Shown here: positions 18,995 to 29,133 of the stretch, in pieces
Layout: each line of letters starts with the position of its first letter
Position numbering within the stretch: position 1 is the stretch's first letter
NCBI GenBank assembly: GCA_026004035.1
Contig: BPII01000021.1
Location: forward strand, 1 to 39,980
Direction of reading: 5' to 3'
Origin: Candidatus Sericytochromatia bacterium
GTDB lineage: Bacteria > Cyanobacteriota > Sericytochromatia > UBA7694 > JACMQJ01
DNA: 39,980 bases
Notes under the pieces: model-generated
The model's input: the letters and a program-made list of their open reading frames with translations, nothing else
Databases searched by the model: none
What the model was told of the DNA's origin: nothing
Position numbers and translations under genes: made by a program

Positions 18995-19939
18995 CTATTC
19001 TTCCAAAATATCTTCAATGGTATTTAAAACTGAGTTATCTAACTCTATATCAACAGCTTTAATATTTTCAAGAATTTGATTTGGATTTGATGCACCTATT
19101 ATAGTAGATGTTATTTCTTCTTTTCTTAGACACCAAGATAAAGCTAACTGAGACATTGTTACACCTAACTCATTAGCAATATTTGTCAATTTTCTAACTT
19201 TATTAATATTTTCTTCTGTTAATTTGTTTTTTATAAACATATTTATATTATTCTTATTTGCTCTAGAATCTTGGGGAATACCATTATTATATTTTCCTGT
19301 TAGAATGCCTTCAGCTAAAGGTGAGAAAACTATAAGACCTAGACCATCTCTTTTACATAATGGTATTATTTCATCTTCTATGTATCTATTTAGCATATTA
19401 TATACAGGTTGGTTACTTGAAGGTTTTGTTTTATTTAGATATTTAGCTGTATGAACAGTATCACATATTTGTAGTGCTGACCATTCACTAACACCCCAGT
19501 AAAGTATTTTACCCATTTTTACTAAATCATCCATAGTTGATATTAATTCTTCAATTTCTATTTCATAGTCAAATCTATGACACTGATATAAATCTATATA
19601 ATCAGTTTGTAATCTTTTTAATGATTTATTACAAGATTCTATAATATGCTTTCTTGATAAACCTCTATCATTAATGTTTTGACTCATAGGAAAAAATGTT
19701 TTGGTTGCCAAAACAATATCACTTCTTTTAAAATTTTTTAATATTTCACCTAGAACTATTTCAGATTGTCCATAATTGTATATATCTGCTGTATCTATTA
19801 AATTAATACCATTATCAATAGCTGTTTTAACACATTGATAAGCTAAATCATTATCAACTGATTTACCATAAGTAAGCCAACTTCCTAAACTAATTTCACT
19901 TACTTTTATACCAGATTTTCCTAATCTTCTATATTTCAT
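18995..19939 (-). CDS. Aldo/keto reductase (Kv-beta/YghZ type)
   Basis: 314-residue NADPH-dependent reductase with a TIM-barrel fold. The catalytic tetrad is recognisable: Asp and Tyr in LIDTADIYNYGQSE (about 48-61), Lys in VLATKTFF (about 80), His in DLYQCHRFD (about 120). The C-terminal cofactor site is TIIGASNPNQILENI. The sequence is closest to the Kv-channel-beta-like group, which reduces aldehydes such as methylglyoxal; the natural substrate is not readable. A GGAG site precedes ATG 19939. It is first in a two-gene unit with dapB. Confidence 0.85.
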   Translation of the reverse strand: MKYRRLGKSGIKVSEISLGSWLTYGKSVDNDLAYQCVKTAIDNGINLIDTADIYNYGQSEIVLGEILKNFKRSDIVLATKTFFPMSQNINDRGLSRKHIIESCNKSLKRLQTDYIDLYQCHRFDYEIEIEELISTMDDLVKMGKILYWGVSEWSALQICDTVHTAKYLNKTKPSSNQPVYNMLNRYIEDEIIPLCKRDGLGLIVFSPLAEGILTGKYNNGIPQDSRANKNNINMFIKNKLTEENINKVRKLTNIANELGVTMSQLALSWCLRKEEITSTIIGASNPNQILENIKAVDIELDNSVLNTIEDILEE

Positions 19940-20017
19940 GTTTATTTCTCCATAAAAGATTATTAATGTGATTTTTTTATTTGATTATCTATTAATTATC
20001 TTTCAAAGCAAAAAATA

Positions 20018-21781
20018 TTAAAAACAATATTTTTCATCTTCTATTAATCTATCAGCAATTTTTCTTCTTAATTCTATTGTGTTTATTGGTAAATGTTTTG
20101 TAAATCTTCTTAAAGCTGCTAATTGTATTCTTAAATCATCACCACTTGAACAAGCAGCTAGAACATTTTTGCAATAATTTTCTACTTTTTTAATAGAATC
20201 ATTTATAAAGACTTTTGTAGCATCTATGTGTAATTGTGATTTCTCTTCTCCTCTTTTTTCTACTATTTTTAATGTTCTTAATAAAGCTGATTCCATAGCA
20301 TAAACTTCCATTATAGCATCAGCTATACTTGCCATTATTTCTTGTTCATCATTCACTTTCATCATGTACTTTTGAATAGCTACACCAGCTACAAGTAATA
20401 TTGCTTTTTTAGAATTAGAAACAAGTTTTTTCTCTGTTGATAATAAAGTTTCTTCTTCTTCTTCAAAAGATGGTAAAGACATAACTTCTTCCATTATTTT
20501 CATGCCAGCTTGCACTAATGGTAAATGACCACTCATAGCTCTTTTTAACAACATACCAGTTATTAGCATTCTATTTATTTCATTTGTTCCCTCAAATATT
20601 CTATTAATTCTTGCATCTCTATAAAATCTTGAAACAGGGTATTCTTCACTATATCCATAGCCACCAAATATTTGGACAGCTTCATCAGCACAATATCCTA
20701 GTATTTCAGAACCATAGACTTTCATTATAGATGCTTCAACTGCAAATTCTTCAATAGCTTTTAATACATCGTTAGGATTATTTTTGTCCAAAGTTTCTAT
20801 ATATTTGTCTATTAATCCAGAGGTTCTATAAACCATGCTTTCAGTAGCATATGCTTTAATACCCATTTCAGCTATTTTATGTTTTATTAATCCAAATTCA
20901 GATATTGATTTATTAAATTGTTTTCTTTCTTTAGCATATTTTATTGCAACAGGTATTATATTTTTTGCACCACCTAAAGAGCCAGCACCCAATTTAAATC
21001 TACCAACATTTAATATATTGAAAGCTATTTTATGACCTTTACCAATTTCACCTAATACATTCTCTACTGGAACTATGGCATCTTCTAATATTAATGTAGT
21101 AGTAGAAGAACCATTCAATCCCATTTTATGTTCCTCTTGACCACTTGATACACCAGGAAAATTTCTTTCTACTATAAAAGCAGTAAATTTGTCTCCATCA
21201 ACTTTTGCAAAAACTATAAATAAATCAGCAAACCCGCCATTTGATATCCACATTTTTGTTCCATTTAATATATAATTTTTACCATCAGAACTTAAAACTG
21301 CTTTAGCTTTTGCTGCTAATGCATCGGAACCAGAATTTGCTTCTGTTAAAGCATAAGCACAGATTATCTCTCCTGTAGCAATTTTTGGCAAATATTTTTC
21401 TTTTTGTTCTTTTGTTCCAAAATAAACTATTGGTAATGAACCTATACTTGTATGTGCTCCAAATGATACAGCAAAAGAACCTTGCATTGATATTTGCTCA
21501 GAAACTAGAATAGATGTAGTTTTATCTAAACCTAAACCTCCAAATTCTTCTGGTATATCAAAAGATAATAAACCTAATTCACCTGCTTTTTTTATTAAAT
21601 TTACAGTTAAGTCCCAATTCTTACTTTCTAATTCTTTTACTTTTCCAACAACTTCATTTTCCATAAATTTTCTAGTTAATTCAGCCATCTGACGTTGTTC
21701 ATCAGAAAAATCTTCAGGGGTAAAAACATCCTTGATTTCTGTCTCATTAATAAGAAAGCTTCCACCTTTGATAAAGCTCAT
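20018..21781 (-). CDS. fadE: Acyl-CoA dehydrogenase
   Basis: FAD-dependent enzyme of the first beta-oxidation step. At 587 residues it is the long type with an extra ~170-residue helical C-terminal domain, as in Bacillus FadE. The N-terminal helical domain starts [19 protein letters not shown]/substrate signatures are [14 protein letters not shown] and KMWISNGG. The catalytic glutamate is in the [12 protein letters not shown] motif (about residue 395). ATG 21781 has AAGGAG at good spacing. It is the third gene of the fadN-fadA-fadE operon, 26 nt after fadA. An electron-transferring flavoprotein must accept its electrons; none is encoded here. Confidence 0.93.
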   Translation of the reverse strand: MSFIKGGSFLINETEIKDVFTPEDFSDEQRQMAELTRKFMENEVVGKVKELESKNWDLTVNLIKKAGELGLLSFDIPEEFGGLGLDKTTSILVSEQISMQGSFAVSFGAHTSIGSLPIVYFGTKEQKEKYLPKIATGEIICAYALTEANSGSDALAAKAKAVLSSDGKNYILNGTKMWISNGGFADLFIVFAKVDGDKFTAFIVERNFPGVSSGQEEHKMGLNGSSTTTLILEDAIVPVENVLGEIGKGHKIAFNILNVGRFKLGAGSLGGAKNIIPVAIKYAKERKQFNKSISEFGLIKHKIAEMGIKAYATESMVYRTSGLIDKYIETLDKNNPNDVLKAIEEFAVEASIMKVYGSEILGYCADEAVQIFGGYGYSEEYPVSRFYRDARINRIFEGTNEINRMLITGMLLKRAMSGHLPLVQAGMKIMEEVMSLPSFEEEEETLLSTEKKLVSNSKKAILLVAGVAIQKYMMKVNDEQEIMASIADAIMEVYAMESALLRTLKIVEKRGEEKSQLHIDATKVFINDSIKKVENYCKNVLAACSSGDDLRIQLAALRRFTKHLPINTIELRRKIADRLIEDEKYCF

Positions 21782-21807
21782 AAATATTCTCCTTTACTTT
21801 ATAATAC

Positions 21808-22989
21808 TTATTCTATATTCTCAAAAATACCAGCAGCACCTTGGCCACCACCTACACACATTGTAACCATACCATATTTAGAATTTCTTCTTTTCATTTC
21901 ATATATAAGGCTTGTGGTTAGTTTTGCACCGGTGCAACCAAGAGGATGTCCTAAAGCTATTGCACCTCCATTAACATTTACTTTTTCAGGGTTAATTTCT
22001 AAATTTTTTATTACAGCTAAAGATTGAGATGCAAATGCTTCATTTAATTCAATCAAATCTATGTCATCTAAATTTAATCCTGCATACTTTAAAACTTTAG
22101 GAATAGCTTTAACAGGTCCTATTCCCATTTCTTCAGGTGCAACACCATGAGTAGCAAAAGCAATAAATCTTGCTAGTGGTTTTAAACCTAATTCATTAGC
22201 TTTGTTTTTAGACATAACTAAAACAGCAGCAGCACCATCGCTCATTTGTGAAGAATTACCAGCAGTAACGGTTCCATCTATCTTAAAGACAGGTTTTAAC
22301 TTTGCAAGTGCTTCTAAAGTTGTATCTTCTCTTGGTCCTTCATCTGTATCAAAAAGAGTTTTTTTAACAACTCTTTTACCTTTTTCGTTTAAACTATCTA
22401 ATTCTACATTTAAAGGCACTATTTCATTTTTAAATTTTCCTTCTTTTATAGCAGCAATTGCTTTCATATGACTTTTATAAGAAAATTCATCTTGTTCTTC
22501 TCTAGTTATTCCATATTTTTTTGCTACAACTTCAGCTGTAAGCCCCATACTTAGATAAAATTGAGGATAATTATCAACTAAGTATGGATTAGGTACTATT
22601 TTATTACCTCCCATTGGTATTAAACTCATTGTTTCAGTTCCACCAGCTATTATTACGTCAGCAAAACCACACATTATTCTTTCAGCTGCTAAAGCTATTG
22701 CTTGAAGTCCAGAAGAACAAAATCTATTTATAGTCATAGCTGGAACATCTACGGGTAATCCTGCAAGAGCTGTAGCAACTTTTGCAACATTCATACCTTG
22801 TTCTCCTTCAGGCATAGCACAACCAAATATAACATCATCTATTTCATAAGTATTTAATTGAGGAACTCTTTTAAGTAAATCTTTTATAACTTCTCCAGTC
22901 ATATCATCAGGCCTAAAATAAGCTAAAGAACCTTTTTTTGCTTTTCCTACAGCTGTTCTATTTGCAGCAACTATAACAACTTCTCTCAT
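21808..22989 (-). CDS. fadA: Acetyl-CoA acyltransferase (3-ketoacyl-CoA thiolase)
   Basis: Cleaves 3-ketoacyl-CoA with CoA to acetyl-CoA and a shortened acyl-CoA. 393 residues. The catalytic triad of thiolases is visible: nucleophile C91 in [10 protein letters not shown]348 in [15 protein letters not shown] and C378 in [18 protein letters not shown] precedes ATG 22989. It sits between fadN (25 nt upstream) and fadE, which makes a degradative thiolase more likely than a biosynthetic acetoacetyl-CoA thiolase. Confidence 0.94.
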   Translation of the reverse strand: MREVVIVAANRTAVGKAKKGSLAYFRPDDMTGEVIKDLLKRVPQLNTYEIDDVIFGCAMPEGEQGMNVAKVATALAGLPVDVPAMTINRFCSSGLQAIALAAERIMCGFADVIIAGGTETMSLIPMGGNKIVPNPYLVDNYPQFYLSMGLTAEVVAKKYGITREEQDEFSYKSHMKAIAAIKEGKFKNEIVPLNVELDSLNEKGKRVVKKTLFDTDEGPREDTTLEALAKLKPVFKIDGTVTAGNSSQMSDGAAAVLVMSKNKANELGLKPLARFIAFATHGVAPEEMGIGPVKAIPKVLKYAGLNLDDIDLIELNEAFASQSLAVIKNLEINPEKVNVNGGAIALGHPLGCTGAKLTTSLIYEMKRRNSKYGMVTMCVGGGQGAAGIFENIE

Positions 22990-23014
22990 TAATTTACTCC
23001 TTATACACTAATAT

Positions 23015-25411
23015 TTAATTTCTCAAAGGCTTACCTGTCTTAAGCATATGTTGTATTCTTTCTTGCGTTTTTTTTGTTCCACACAAGCTTAAGAAAGCTT
23101 CTCTTTCTAAATCGAGTAAGTATTGCTCACTTACTTTTCTAGGAACTATTAAATCTCCTCCACAAAGAATATTTGCTAATTTTGTTCCTATTAAAACATC
23201 ATGATCGCTTATATATCCACCTTCTTTCATAGTGTATAATCCTAATTTAAAAGCTGATAAAGCACTTCTTCCTAAAACTTGTATATCTTCCCTAGGTTGG
23301 CCTGCTCTATAACCTTTTTTAACAAGTTCTAATACAGATTTTTTAGCTTCATCTATAAGTCTATCTTTATTTACAATTATTCTATCTGAATCTCTTAAAA
23401 AGCCCATATTTTTAGCTTCATAAGCACTTGTAGAGACTTTTGCCATACCTATATTTTCAAAAGCTTGTTTTAAGAATGGAAATGGATCAGCATCAGGAGT
23501 ATTTTTTACTTTATCCATAGCTCTTAATGTTAATTCTTTTGTTCCACCTCCACCTGGTATAACTCCTACTCCAACTTCAACTAATCCCATATATAATTCT
23601 GAACAAGCTACAACTCTAGGTGCAACAATTGAAAATTCAACACCGCCACCTAAAGTCATACCAAATGGTGCTGTAACAACAGGTTTTTTAGCATATTTAA
23701 TTGACATTGCTGCTTTTTGGAAAGCTCTAACCATTAAGTCTATTTCATCCCATTCTCCTTCAATAGCTGCCATTAAAACAAGCATTATATTAGCTCCAAC
23801 AGAAAAATTAGCTCCTTGATTACCTATAACTAATCCTTCATAATCTTCTTCAACTATCTTTAATGAATCTTGTAAAAGAGAAACTATATCACCACCTAAG
23901 GTATTCATTTTGGAATGAAATTCTAAGCAAGCTACACCATCACCTAAATCTATTAAAGATGCTGAAGCGTTTTTCTTTATTACTTTTCCTTGATCTTTTA
24001 GAGATGATAAAATTGTTATACCTTTAGGATAATGAACAGGTTTATAGGTTTTCGTTTCAAAGTCATAATAAAATAAATGACCATTTCTATTTTGATAAAA
24101 AGATTTATAACCAAAAGAAAGCATTTCAAATATTTTTTCTGGAACATTTTTTCCTTCAGATTTTAATCTTTCTACACTTTTTTCTAATCCTAAAGCATCC
24201 CATACCTCAAATGGTCCTAATTCCCATCCAAAGCCCCATTTCATAGCATTATCTATACTTAATATATCATCAGCTATTTCAGGTATTCTATTTACTGAAT
24301 ATATTAAAGTATCAATTGTAGCTTCCCAAAAATATTTCCCTCCTTTATCATCAGAATAAGCAATACTTGCTAATCTTTCTTTTAAATTATCTATTTGTTT
24401 AGCTGCTTGTAAGCAAGGAAAATCTACTTTAGGTGATGGTTTATACTCCATATCTTTATAATCTAAGTAAAGTATATCTTTATCAACTTTTTTGTAAAAT
24501 CCTTGCTTAGTTTTTTGTCCTAACCATTTGTTTTCAATCATTTTATTGACAAATTCAGGCATTAAAAAAGTTTCTCTACATTCATCATTAGGTAAAGCAT
24601 CATATATGTTTTTTGCAACATGAACCATAGTATCTAAACCGACAACATCAGAAGTTCTAAACATAGCACTTTTAGGTTTTCCTGTTACTGGACCCATTAA
24701 TTTATCAACTTCTACTATGTTTAAGTCATGCTTCATCATTAAATGTATAGAATTCATAATTCCAAATACACCTATACGATTAGCTATGAAATTTGGAGTA
24801 TCTTTACACTTAACAATACCTTTTCCTAATACTTTATCACCAAATTCTGACATAAACTCTACAACTTCAGGTAAAGTTTTTTCATGTGGTATTATTTCTA
24901 ATAATTTTAAGTATCTTGGAGGATTAAAAAAATGTGTTCCTAAAAAATGTCTTTTAAAATCTTCTGATAAATCAGAACATATATCATTTATTGGTATTCC
25001 TGAAGTGTTTGAGCTTACTATTGTTCCTTTCTTTCTTAAAGCATCAACTTTTGCTAATAGTTCTTTTTTAGGTTCTAGTTTTTCAATTATTACTTCTATT
25101 ATCCAATCAACTTCACTTACAACTTTCAAATCATCATCAAAATTACCTATCTTTATTCTATCTACAAATGAAGGATCATAAAAAGCTGAAGGTTTAATTG
25201 TTTTAGCAAATTCAAGTCCCTTATTTACAATTCTATTTCTAACCTCTTTGCTTTGTAGATTTAACCCTTTGGCTTCTTCTTCAGGTGTTAATTCTTTTGG
25301 TGTAATATCTAATAAATAACTTGTTATTCCTACATTTGCTAAATGAGCTGCTATTTGAGAACCCATTACTCCAGAACCTAAAACAGCAACCTTTTCTATT
25401 TTGTACTTCAA
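23015..25411 (-). CDS. fadN: 3-hydroxyacyl-CoA dehydrogenase / enoyl-CoA hydratase
   Basis: Bifunctional beta-oxidation enzyme, 798 residues, matching Bacillus FadN in length and domain order. The 3-hydroxyacyl-CoA dehydrogenase comes first: NAD site VAVLGSGVMGSQIAAHLAN (8-26), SNTSGIP near 135, catalytic His in GTHFFNPPRYLKLLEI near 158. The enoyl-CoA hydratase/crotonase fold is C-terminal (about 490-690, with GANFSVGANI and MTLGGGVEFS). This order is opposite to proteobacterial FadB/FadJ. The start is an unusual TTG at 25411 (reading KYKIEKVAV), supported by an AAAGGAG at 25422-25428, 10 nt upstream; no ATG fits. It heads the fadNAE operon, with a 177-bp leader carrying an HLR1-like site. 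Confidence 0.93.
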   Translation of the reverse strand: MKYKIEKVAVLGSGVMGSQIAAHLANVGITSYLLDITPKELTPEEEAKGLNLQSKEVRNRIVNKGLEFAKTIKPSAFYDPSFVDRIKIGNFDDDLKVVSEVDWIIEVIIEKLEPKKELLAKVDALRKKGTIVSSNTSGIPINDICSDLSEDFKRHFLGTHFFNPPRYLKLLEIIPHEKTLPEVVEFMSEFGDKVLGKGIVKCKDTPNFIANRIGVFGIMNSIHLMMKHDLNIVEVDKLMGPVTGKPKSAMFRTSDVVGLDTMVHVAKNIYDALPNDECRETFLMPEFVNKMIENKWLGQKTKQGFYKKVDKDILYLDYKDMEYKPSPKVDFPCLQAAKQIDNLKERLASIAYSDDKGGKYFWEATIDTLIYSVNRIPEIADDILSIDNAMKWGFGWELGPFEVWDALGLEKSVERLKSEGKNVPEKIFEMLSFGYKSFYQNRNGHLFYYDFETKTYKPVHYPKGITILSSLKDQGKVIKKNASASLIDLGDGVACLEFHSKMNTLGGDIVSLLQDSLKIVEEDYEGLVIGNQGANFSVGANIMLVLMAAIEGEWDEIDLMVRAFQKAAMSIKYAKKPVVTAPFGMTLGGGVEFSIVAPRVVACSELYMGLVEVGVGVIPGGGGTKELTLRAMDKVKNTPDADPFPFLKQAFENIGMAKVSTSAYEAKNMGFLRDSDRIIVNKDRLIDEAKKSVLELVKKGYRAGQPREDIQVLGRSALSAFKLGLYTMKEGGYISDHDVLIGTKLANILCGGDLIVPRKVSEQYLLDLEREAFLSLCGTKKTQERIQHMLKTGKPLRN

Positions 25412-25556
25412 AGCTACGTTGCTCCTTTCACTATTTATAAATAACTTTTATGTAATATTAACAGATTTTTTATTAATTTTGTTTTTTTTTAATATTCTTA
25501 AAATACTTAATTAGCTTAATCTTTGACTATTTAAGCACTGCATTAATATTAATATT

Positions 25557-25584
25557 TGTAAATTTATATGTAAAGAAATGTAAA
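25557..25584 (-). promoter_or_regulatory. HLR1-like tandem TTTACA sites upstream of fadN
   Basis: On the minus strand TTTACATTTCTTTACATA (25584-25567) meets every position of the cyanobacterial HLR1 consensus bound by RpaB, two TTTACA half-sites 10 bp apart. A third TTTACA follows at 25562-25557. It is about 150 bp before the fadN start codon and just past the end of the 110-residue gene. Since an RpaB-like regulator is encoded 2 kb away, this is a candidate regulatory site for the fad operon. Match to consensus is seen; binding is inference. Confidence 0.45.
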
Positions 25585-25588
25585 GAAA

Positions 25589-25921
25589 CTATTTGCCAAA
25601 TATTACACTTGTAGGGCTAAATTTACTCTTATCTACTTTATATTTAATATTAACTAATTCATTTTTTATTAGAGCTTCTATTTTGTCAGCAATACCTTTT
25701 ATATTTACTAAAGCTATAAGTTGAACTTTATTACTTTCTATCTTTTTGTAAAAGAAATAGCAATTATTTTTATACTTTTTTCTGATTCTTTCTTTTATTT
25801 TATCAAGTTCTTTTTCTTTTATAAGAAACTCTATTATATTTTCTTCAGGGATACCTTCTTTATTAAGAAGACTTTTAACTAATTTTAAATCTGGACTATC
25901 AGGATGTGGTGCTACTATCAT
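25589..25921 (-). CDS. Hypothetical protein, 110 residues
   Basis: Small, basic, mixed alpha/beta protein (MIVAPHPDSPDLKLVKSLLNKEGIPEENIIEF...VNIKYKVDKSKFSPTSVIFGK). No signal or membrane segment. Its ATG overlaps the stop of the preceding gene in an ATGA (25918-25921), implying translational coupling. Family unknown. Confidence 0.6.
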   Translation of the reverse strand: MIVAPHPDSPDLKLVKSLLNKEGIPEENIIEFLIKEKELDKIKERIRKKYKNNCYFFYKKIESNKVQLIALVNIKGIADKIEALIKNELVNIKYKVDKSKFSPTSVIFGK

Positions 25922-26109
25922 TTACTATGATTATAACCTAAACTTTCTAATGTTTTTACTAAATTAATTAAAATATTGTTATCTATTTTTTTGTCAAAGA
26001 GAGGTATATTATCTATGTCAGTAATTTTACTTTTATTAGCATTATTAACTTTTATATCATTATTGTTTAAACTTACAGGATTATCACTTCTAATAATATT
26101 ATCTGACAT
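25918..26109 (-). CDS. Hypothetical protein, 63 residues
   Basis: Polar, Asn/Asp-rich N-terminal half (MSDNIIRSDNPVSLNNNDIKVNN...) and a short helical C-terminus (ILINLVKTLESLGYNHSK). ATG 26109 is chosen over a start 12 codons earlier because AAAGGT lies upstream of it and the extra residues look like untranslated leader. Overlaps the next gene by ATGA. Together they look like a small two-component unit; role unknown. Confidence 0.55.
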   Translation of the reverse strand: MSDNIIRSDNPVSLNNNDIKVNNANKSKITDIDNIPLFDKKIDNNILINLVKTLESLGYNHSK

Positions 26110-26217
26110 AATAAAATACCTTTTTATAAGAAAATTATAATACAAAATATAGAAAGCTTACGATCAAACTTAAGTGTTTATATTTAAATTATCGTTAAAA
26201 AGTTGTTTTATTTTAAT

Positions 26218-27243
26218 TTAATCAATATGTAAAATAATTTTTCCTGTTGTTTTTCTTTCTTCCATTAATTTATGTGCTTTTGATATTTCAGTCCAGGAAA
26301 ATTCTTCACTTATTATTGTTTTTAATCTATTCTCTGAAAATAGCTTCAAAATTTTATTCATATATGAAACAATTAAATCTTGTCTATCTCTTGCTAGATG
26401 AAGCATATTTACTCCATATATACCTTTACTATTTAATAAAAGAGGAATTATATTTAAAGCAAACATAGGTATTATATCCTTTAACATAAAAGGTAATTTA
26501 CTAAATCTTCTTTCAGATAAAGAGCTTACACCAAAACAAACTATTCTACCGCCTGTTTTCAGTATATTTATACCTTTTTTTATATTATTACCACCGATAG
26601 AATCTAAAATAATTTCTACTCCTTTTTTATCAGTAATACGATTAACTTCTTTTTCAAAGTCATATACTATATAATCTATTCCATAATCTAATCCATAATT
26701 TTTTGCTAATTCCAATTTTTTTCTTGAACTTGCTGTTCCTATTGTTTTTAAATTTTGAATTTTTGATAATTGTAATGCTGCTAAACCAACTCCACCAGCA
26801 ACTGCATGTATTAATATAAAATCATTTTCATTAACATATCCTGTTCCATAAATAGAGTGATAAGCTGTGAGAAAATTTACAGGGATTGATGCACCTTGTG
26901 CGAAAGTCATATTATCAGGTAATTTAAAACAAGCTTTTTCTTTTGTTAAGGCATATTCAGCATATCCTCCAAATTCAACTAAAGCTAAAACTTTATCACC
27001 TTTTTTTAAAGTTCTCACATTTTCTCCAAGTTCTTCAATTATACCTGATACTTCATAACCACAAACAAACGGCATTGGAGGTGCATCTTTATATAATCCT
27101 TTTCTAGCCATTATGTCAGCAAAATTAAGTCCAAAACATTTAACATTTATTAATACATTATCATTTGATACCTTTGGTTTTTTCCAATTTTTTATTTTTA
27201 AATCACTTGCTTCACAGGGTTTTTCAAATACTATTGCTCTCAT
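26218..27243 (-). CDS. Medium-chain dehydrogenase/reductase, VAT1/quinone oxidoreductase-like
   Basis: 341 residues, zinc-independent member of the MDR superfamily. The N-terminal GroES-like domain includes GLNFADIMARKGLYKDAPPMPFVCGYEVSG, the quinone-reductase signature. The NADPH Rossmann motif is HAVAGGVGLAALQL (about 145-158). The catalytic-zinc Cys/His pattern of alcohol dehydrogenases is lacking. The region FSKLPFMLKDIIPMFALNIIPLLLNSKGIYGVNML resembles the insertion of VAT-1-type proteins. It reduces an enone or quinone-like substrate using NADPH; the true substrate is unknown. It is divergent from the response regulator, sharing a 175-bp promoter region. Confidence 0.82.
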   Translation of the reverse strand: MRAIVFEKPCEASDLKIKNWKKPKVSNDNVLINVKCFGLNFADIMARKGLYKDAPPMPFVCGYEVSGIIEELGENVRTLKKGDKVLALVEFGGYAEYALTKEKACFKLPDNMTFAQGASIPVNFLTAYHSIYGTGYVNENDFILIHAVAGGVGLAALQLSKIQNLKTIGTASSRKKLELAKNYGLDYGIDYIVYDFEKEVNRITDKKGVEIILDSIGGNNIKKGINILKTGGRIVCFGVSSLSERRFSKLPFMLKDIIPMFALNIIPLLLNSKGIYGVNMLHLARDRQDLIVSYMNKILKLFSENRLKTIISEEFSWTEISKAHKLMEERKTTGKIILHID

Positions 27244-27418
27244 ATTCTCTTTATAAAAATAATTTTTTTTTAAAAAATTTTCACAAAAGTTTATAATTTT
27301 ATGTTATAAATATTATACATAAAAAATGTTTAATTTTTAAGATTTTATGTTATATTTTTATTAGGTTTTAGTTATAAAATGTTTAATAATTTATTTGTAG
27401 TAAGGAGTAGATAATAAA

Positions 27419-28124
27419 GTGAGTAAAGGTAAAATTTTAGTAGTTGATGATGAACCAAGTATTAGACAAATTGTAGAAACAAGACTAAAAATGGCTGGTT
27501 ATGATGTGGTAACAGCTGGAGATGGTCTTGAAGCACTAGAAATGGTAAAAAACTGAAAATCCAAATTTAATTGTCTTGGACATTATGATGCCCAAGGTAG
27601 ATGGTTTGCAGGTATGTAAAGAAATTAGAAAAAATCTTACAACACCAATAATAATGCTAACAGCTAAAGGTGAAGTTGTTGATAAAATACAAGCCTTAGA
27701 ACTTGGAGCAGATGACTATATAGTTAAACCATTTAGTCCTAGAGAATTAGAAGCAAGAATAAAAGCAGTATTAAGAAGAATAGTTAGTGATAATACTAAA
27801 CAATCTATTATTAAAGTAGATTCATTAACTATTGATACAGGTAAAAGACAAGTTTTAAGAGGTGATCAAAAAATAAAATTAACAGAAATGGAATTTAACT
27901 TATTAGAATTATTAGCATCCAATCCTGGAAAACCTTACTCAAGAAGCGAGATATTACATCAAGTTTGGGGATATAGAATTAATCAATATAGTGATACAAG
28001 AGTTGTAGATGTTCATGTTAGTCGATTAAGAAGTAAGTTAGAAAAGGATCCTAGTGATCCAGAATTAATACTTACAGCAAGAGGGACAGGTTATATGTTC
28101 CAAAACTATACCTTAAAAGATTAA
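27419..28124 (+). CDS. OmpR-family response regulator, RpaB/Ycf27-like, one frameshift
   Basis: About 234 residues after repair. The receiver domain has acidic pocket DDE (VVDDEPSIR), phospho-acceptor D54 in [10 protein letters not shown] and conserved K103 in [21 protein letters not shown]. The C-terminus is a winged-helix DNA-binding domain ([22 protein letters not shown]...[12 protein letters not shown]). The receiver reads much like cyanobacterial RpaB. The frame breaks in the A6 run 27547-27552 (VKN-stop); five As give [13 protein letters not shown] and join the halves. The start is GTG 27419 with AAGGAG at 27402-27407. No histidine kinase is nearby, as is normal for RpaB. If the break is real, both receiver and regulator are lost. 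Confidence 0.85.
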
Positions 28125-28129
28125 GGTAT
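28108..28129. terminator. Bidirectional hairpin over both stop codons
   Basis: ATACCTTAA (28108-28116), loop AAGA, TTAAGGTAT (28121-28129): a perfect 9-bp stem. It contains the stop codons of the convergent response regulator (28122-28124) and BatA (28121-28123). A run TTATAAAAA follows. A compact shared terminator is likely. Confidence 0.55.
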
Positions 28130-29122
28130 TCTTATAAAAAGAGTATTTGATAATATTAGCTCTACTAAGAGCAAAATAAGAGCCACTATAATAAAATAAC
28201 TGAAAAGCTCTTTGTATTCATAATATTTTTTAGATTTTATATTACTTTTCTCTAATTTATTTATTTCATCATAAATCTTTTCTAATTCTTCAGTATTTTT
28301 TGCTCTATAATATTTTGCTTTTGTTTTTTCAGCTATTTTTATAAGTAATTGTTCATCTAAATCAGATTCAGCATATACAATTTGTGGACCCCAAAACGTA
28401 TCTTGTATATATGGTATTTTACCTGCTGAACCAACTCCAATTGTATATATTTTTATACCTAAATTTGAAGCCATTTCAGAACTTTTTTCAGGATTTATTT
28501 TACCGCTATTATTAGCTCCATCTGTCAATAAAATAATTATTTTAGATTTTGAATCCACATTCAAAAGTCTTTTTATACCTAAAGCTATAGAATCTCCTAT
28601 ATTTGTACTTTCACCAGCCATTCCTATTTCTAAATTATCTATAAAGTGATTTAAAATATTATAATCTGTTGTTAATGGGCAATAAGTCAAAGCATTTGTT
28701 CCAAAAACTATTAAACCTATATTATCATTTATTCTTTTTGATATAAAGTTTTTTACAACATGCTTTATAACTTCTAATCTATTCACTGTTTCATCATTTA
28801 GCTTCAAATCTATAGCTTTCATACTTCCTGATGTATCTAGAATTATCATTATACTAATACCTTTGTTATAAACTTCTATGCTATTTATAATCTTCTGTGG
28901 TCTAGATAAGCTTATTATGAACAATGATGTAATTATTAATCTTAAAGTTAAAAATAAATACTTTATATTAAACTTACTTTTTTGTGATTTTTTTAATAAT
29001 TCTACGCTTGAAAAGGATATATAAGGGTATCTTTTATATTTTAATTCATAAACTATTAAAAAAGGTATTATGATAAATAATAAAAGTAAATAAGGAGATT
29101 CAAATCTTACATTACTAAACAT
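28121..29122 (-). CDS. batA: BatA-like von Willebrand factor A membrane protein
   Basis: 333 residues. Two N-terminal membrane segments (about 10-25 and 56-73), a VWA domain with a complete MIDAS motif DTSGS (D96-S100) followed by the FG-type loop STNIGDSIALGI and the LLTDGANNSG strand, and one C-terminal transmembrane helix (about 308-328). This is the BatA layout of Bacteroides aerotolerance-type operons, where MoxR-family ATPases are partners. Here no moxR, DUF58 or batB gene adjoins it, so the operon is reduced or split. Its exact function is not established in most bacteria. Confidence 0.82.
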   Translation of the reverse strand: MFSNVRFESPYLLLLFIIIPFLIVYELKYKRYPYISFSSVELLKKSQKSKFNIKYLFLTLRLIITSLFIISLSRPQKIINSIEVYNKGISIMIILDTSGSMKAIDLKLNDETVNRLEVIKHVVKNFISKRINDNIGLIVFGTNALTYCPLTTDYNILNHFIDNLEIGMAGESTNIGDSIALGIKRLLNVDSKSKIIILLTDGANNSGKINPEKSSEMASNLGIKIYTIGVGSAGKIPYIQDTFWGPQIVYAESDLDEQLLIKIAEKTKAKYYRAKNTEELEKIYDEINKLEKSNIKSKKYYEYKELFSYFIIVALILLLVELILSNTLFIRIP

Positions 29123-29133
29123 TTTAAAAAAAA

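Noticed and set aside
23015..25411. FadB/FadJ-type multifunctional enzyme
   Set aside because: The dehydrogenase domain is N-terminal and the hydratase C-terminal, the reverse of FadB/FadJ. Order and operon match FadN.
27576..28124. Separate short response regulator starting at ATG 27576
   Set aside because: It would begin inside the receiver domain and lack the acidic pocket. The missing half is encoded directly upstream from GTG 27419 in another frame, joined at the A6 run.
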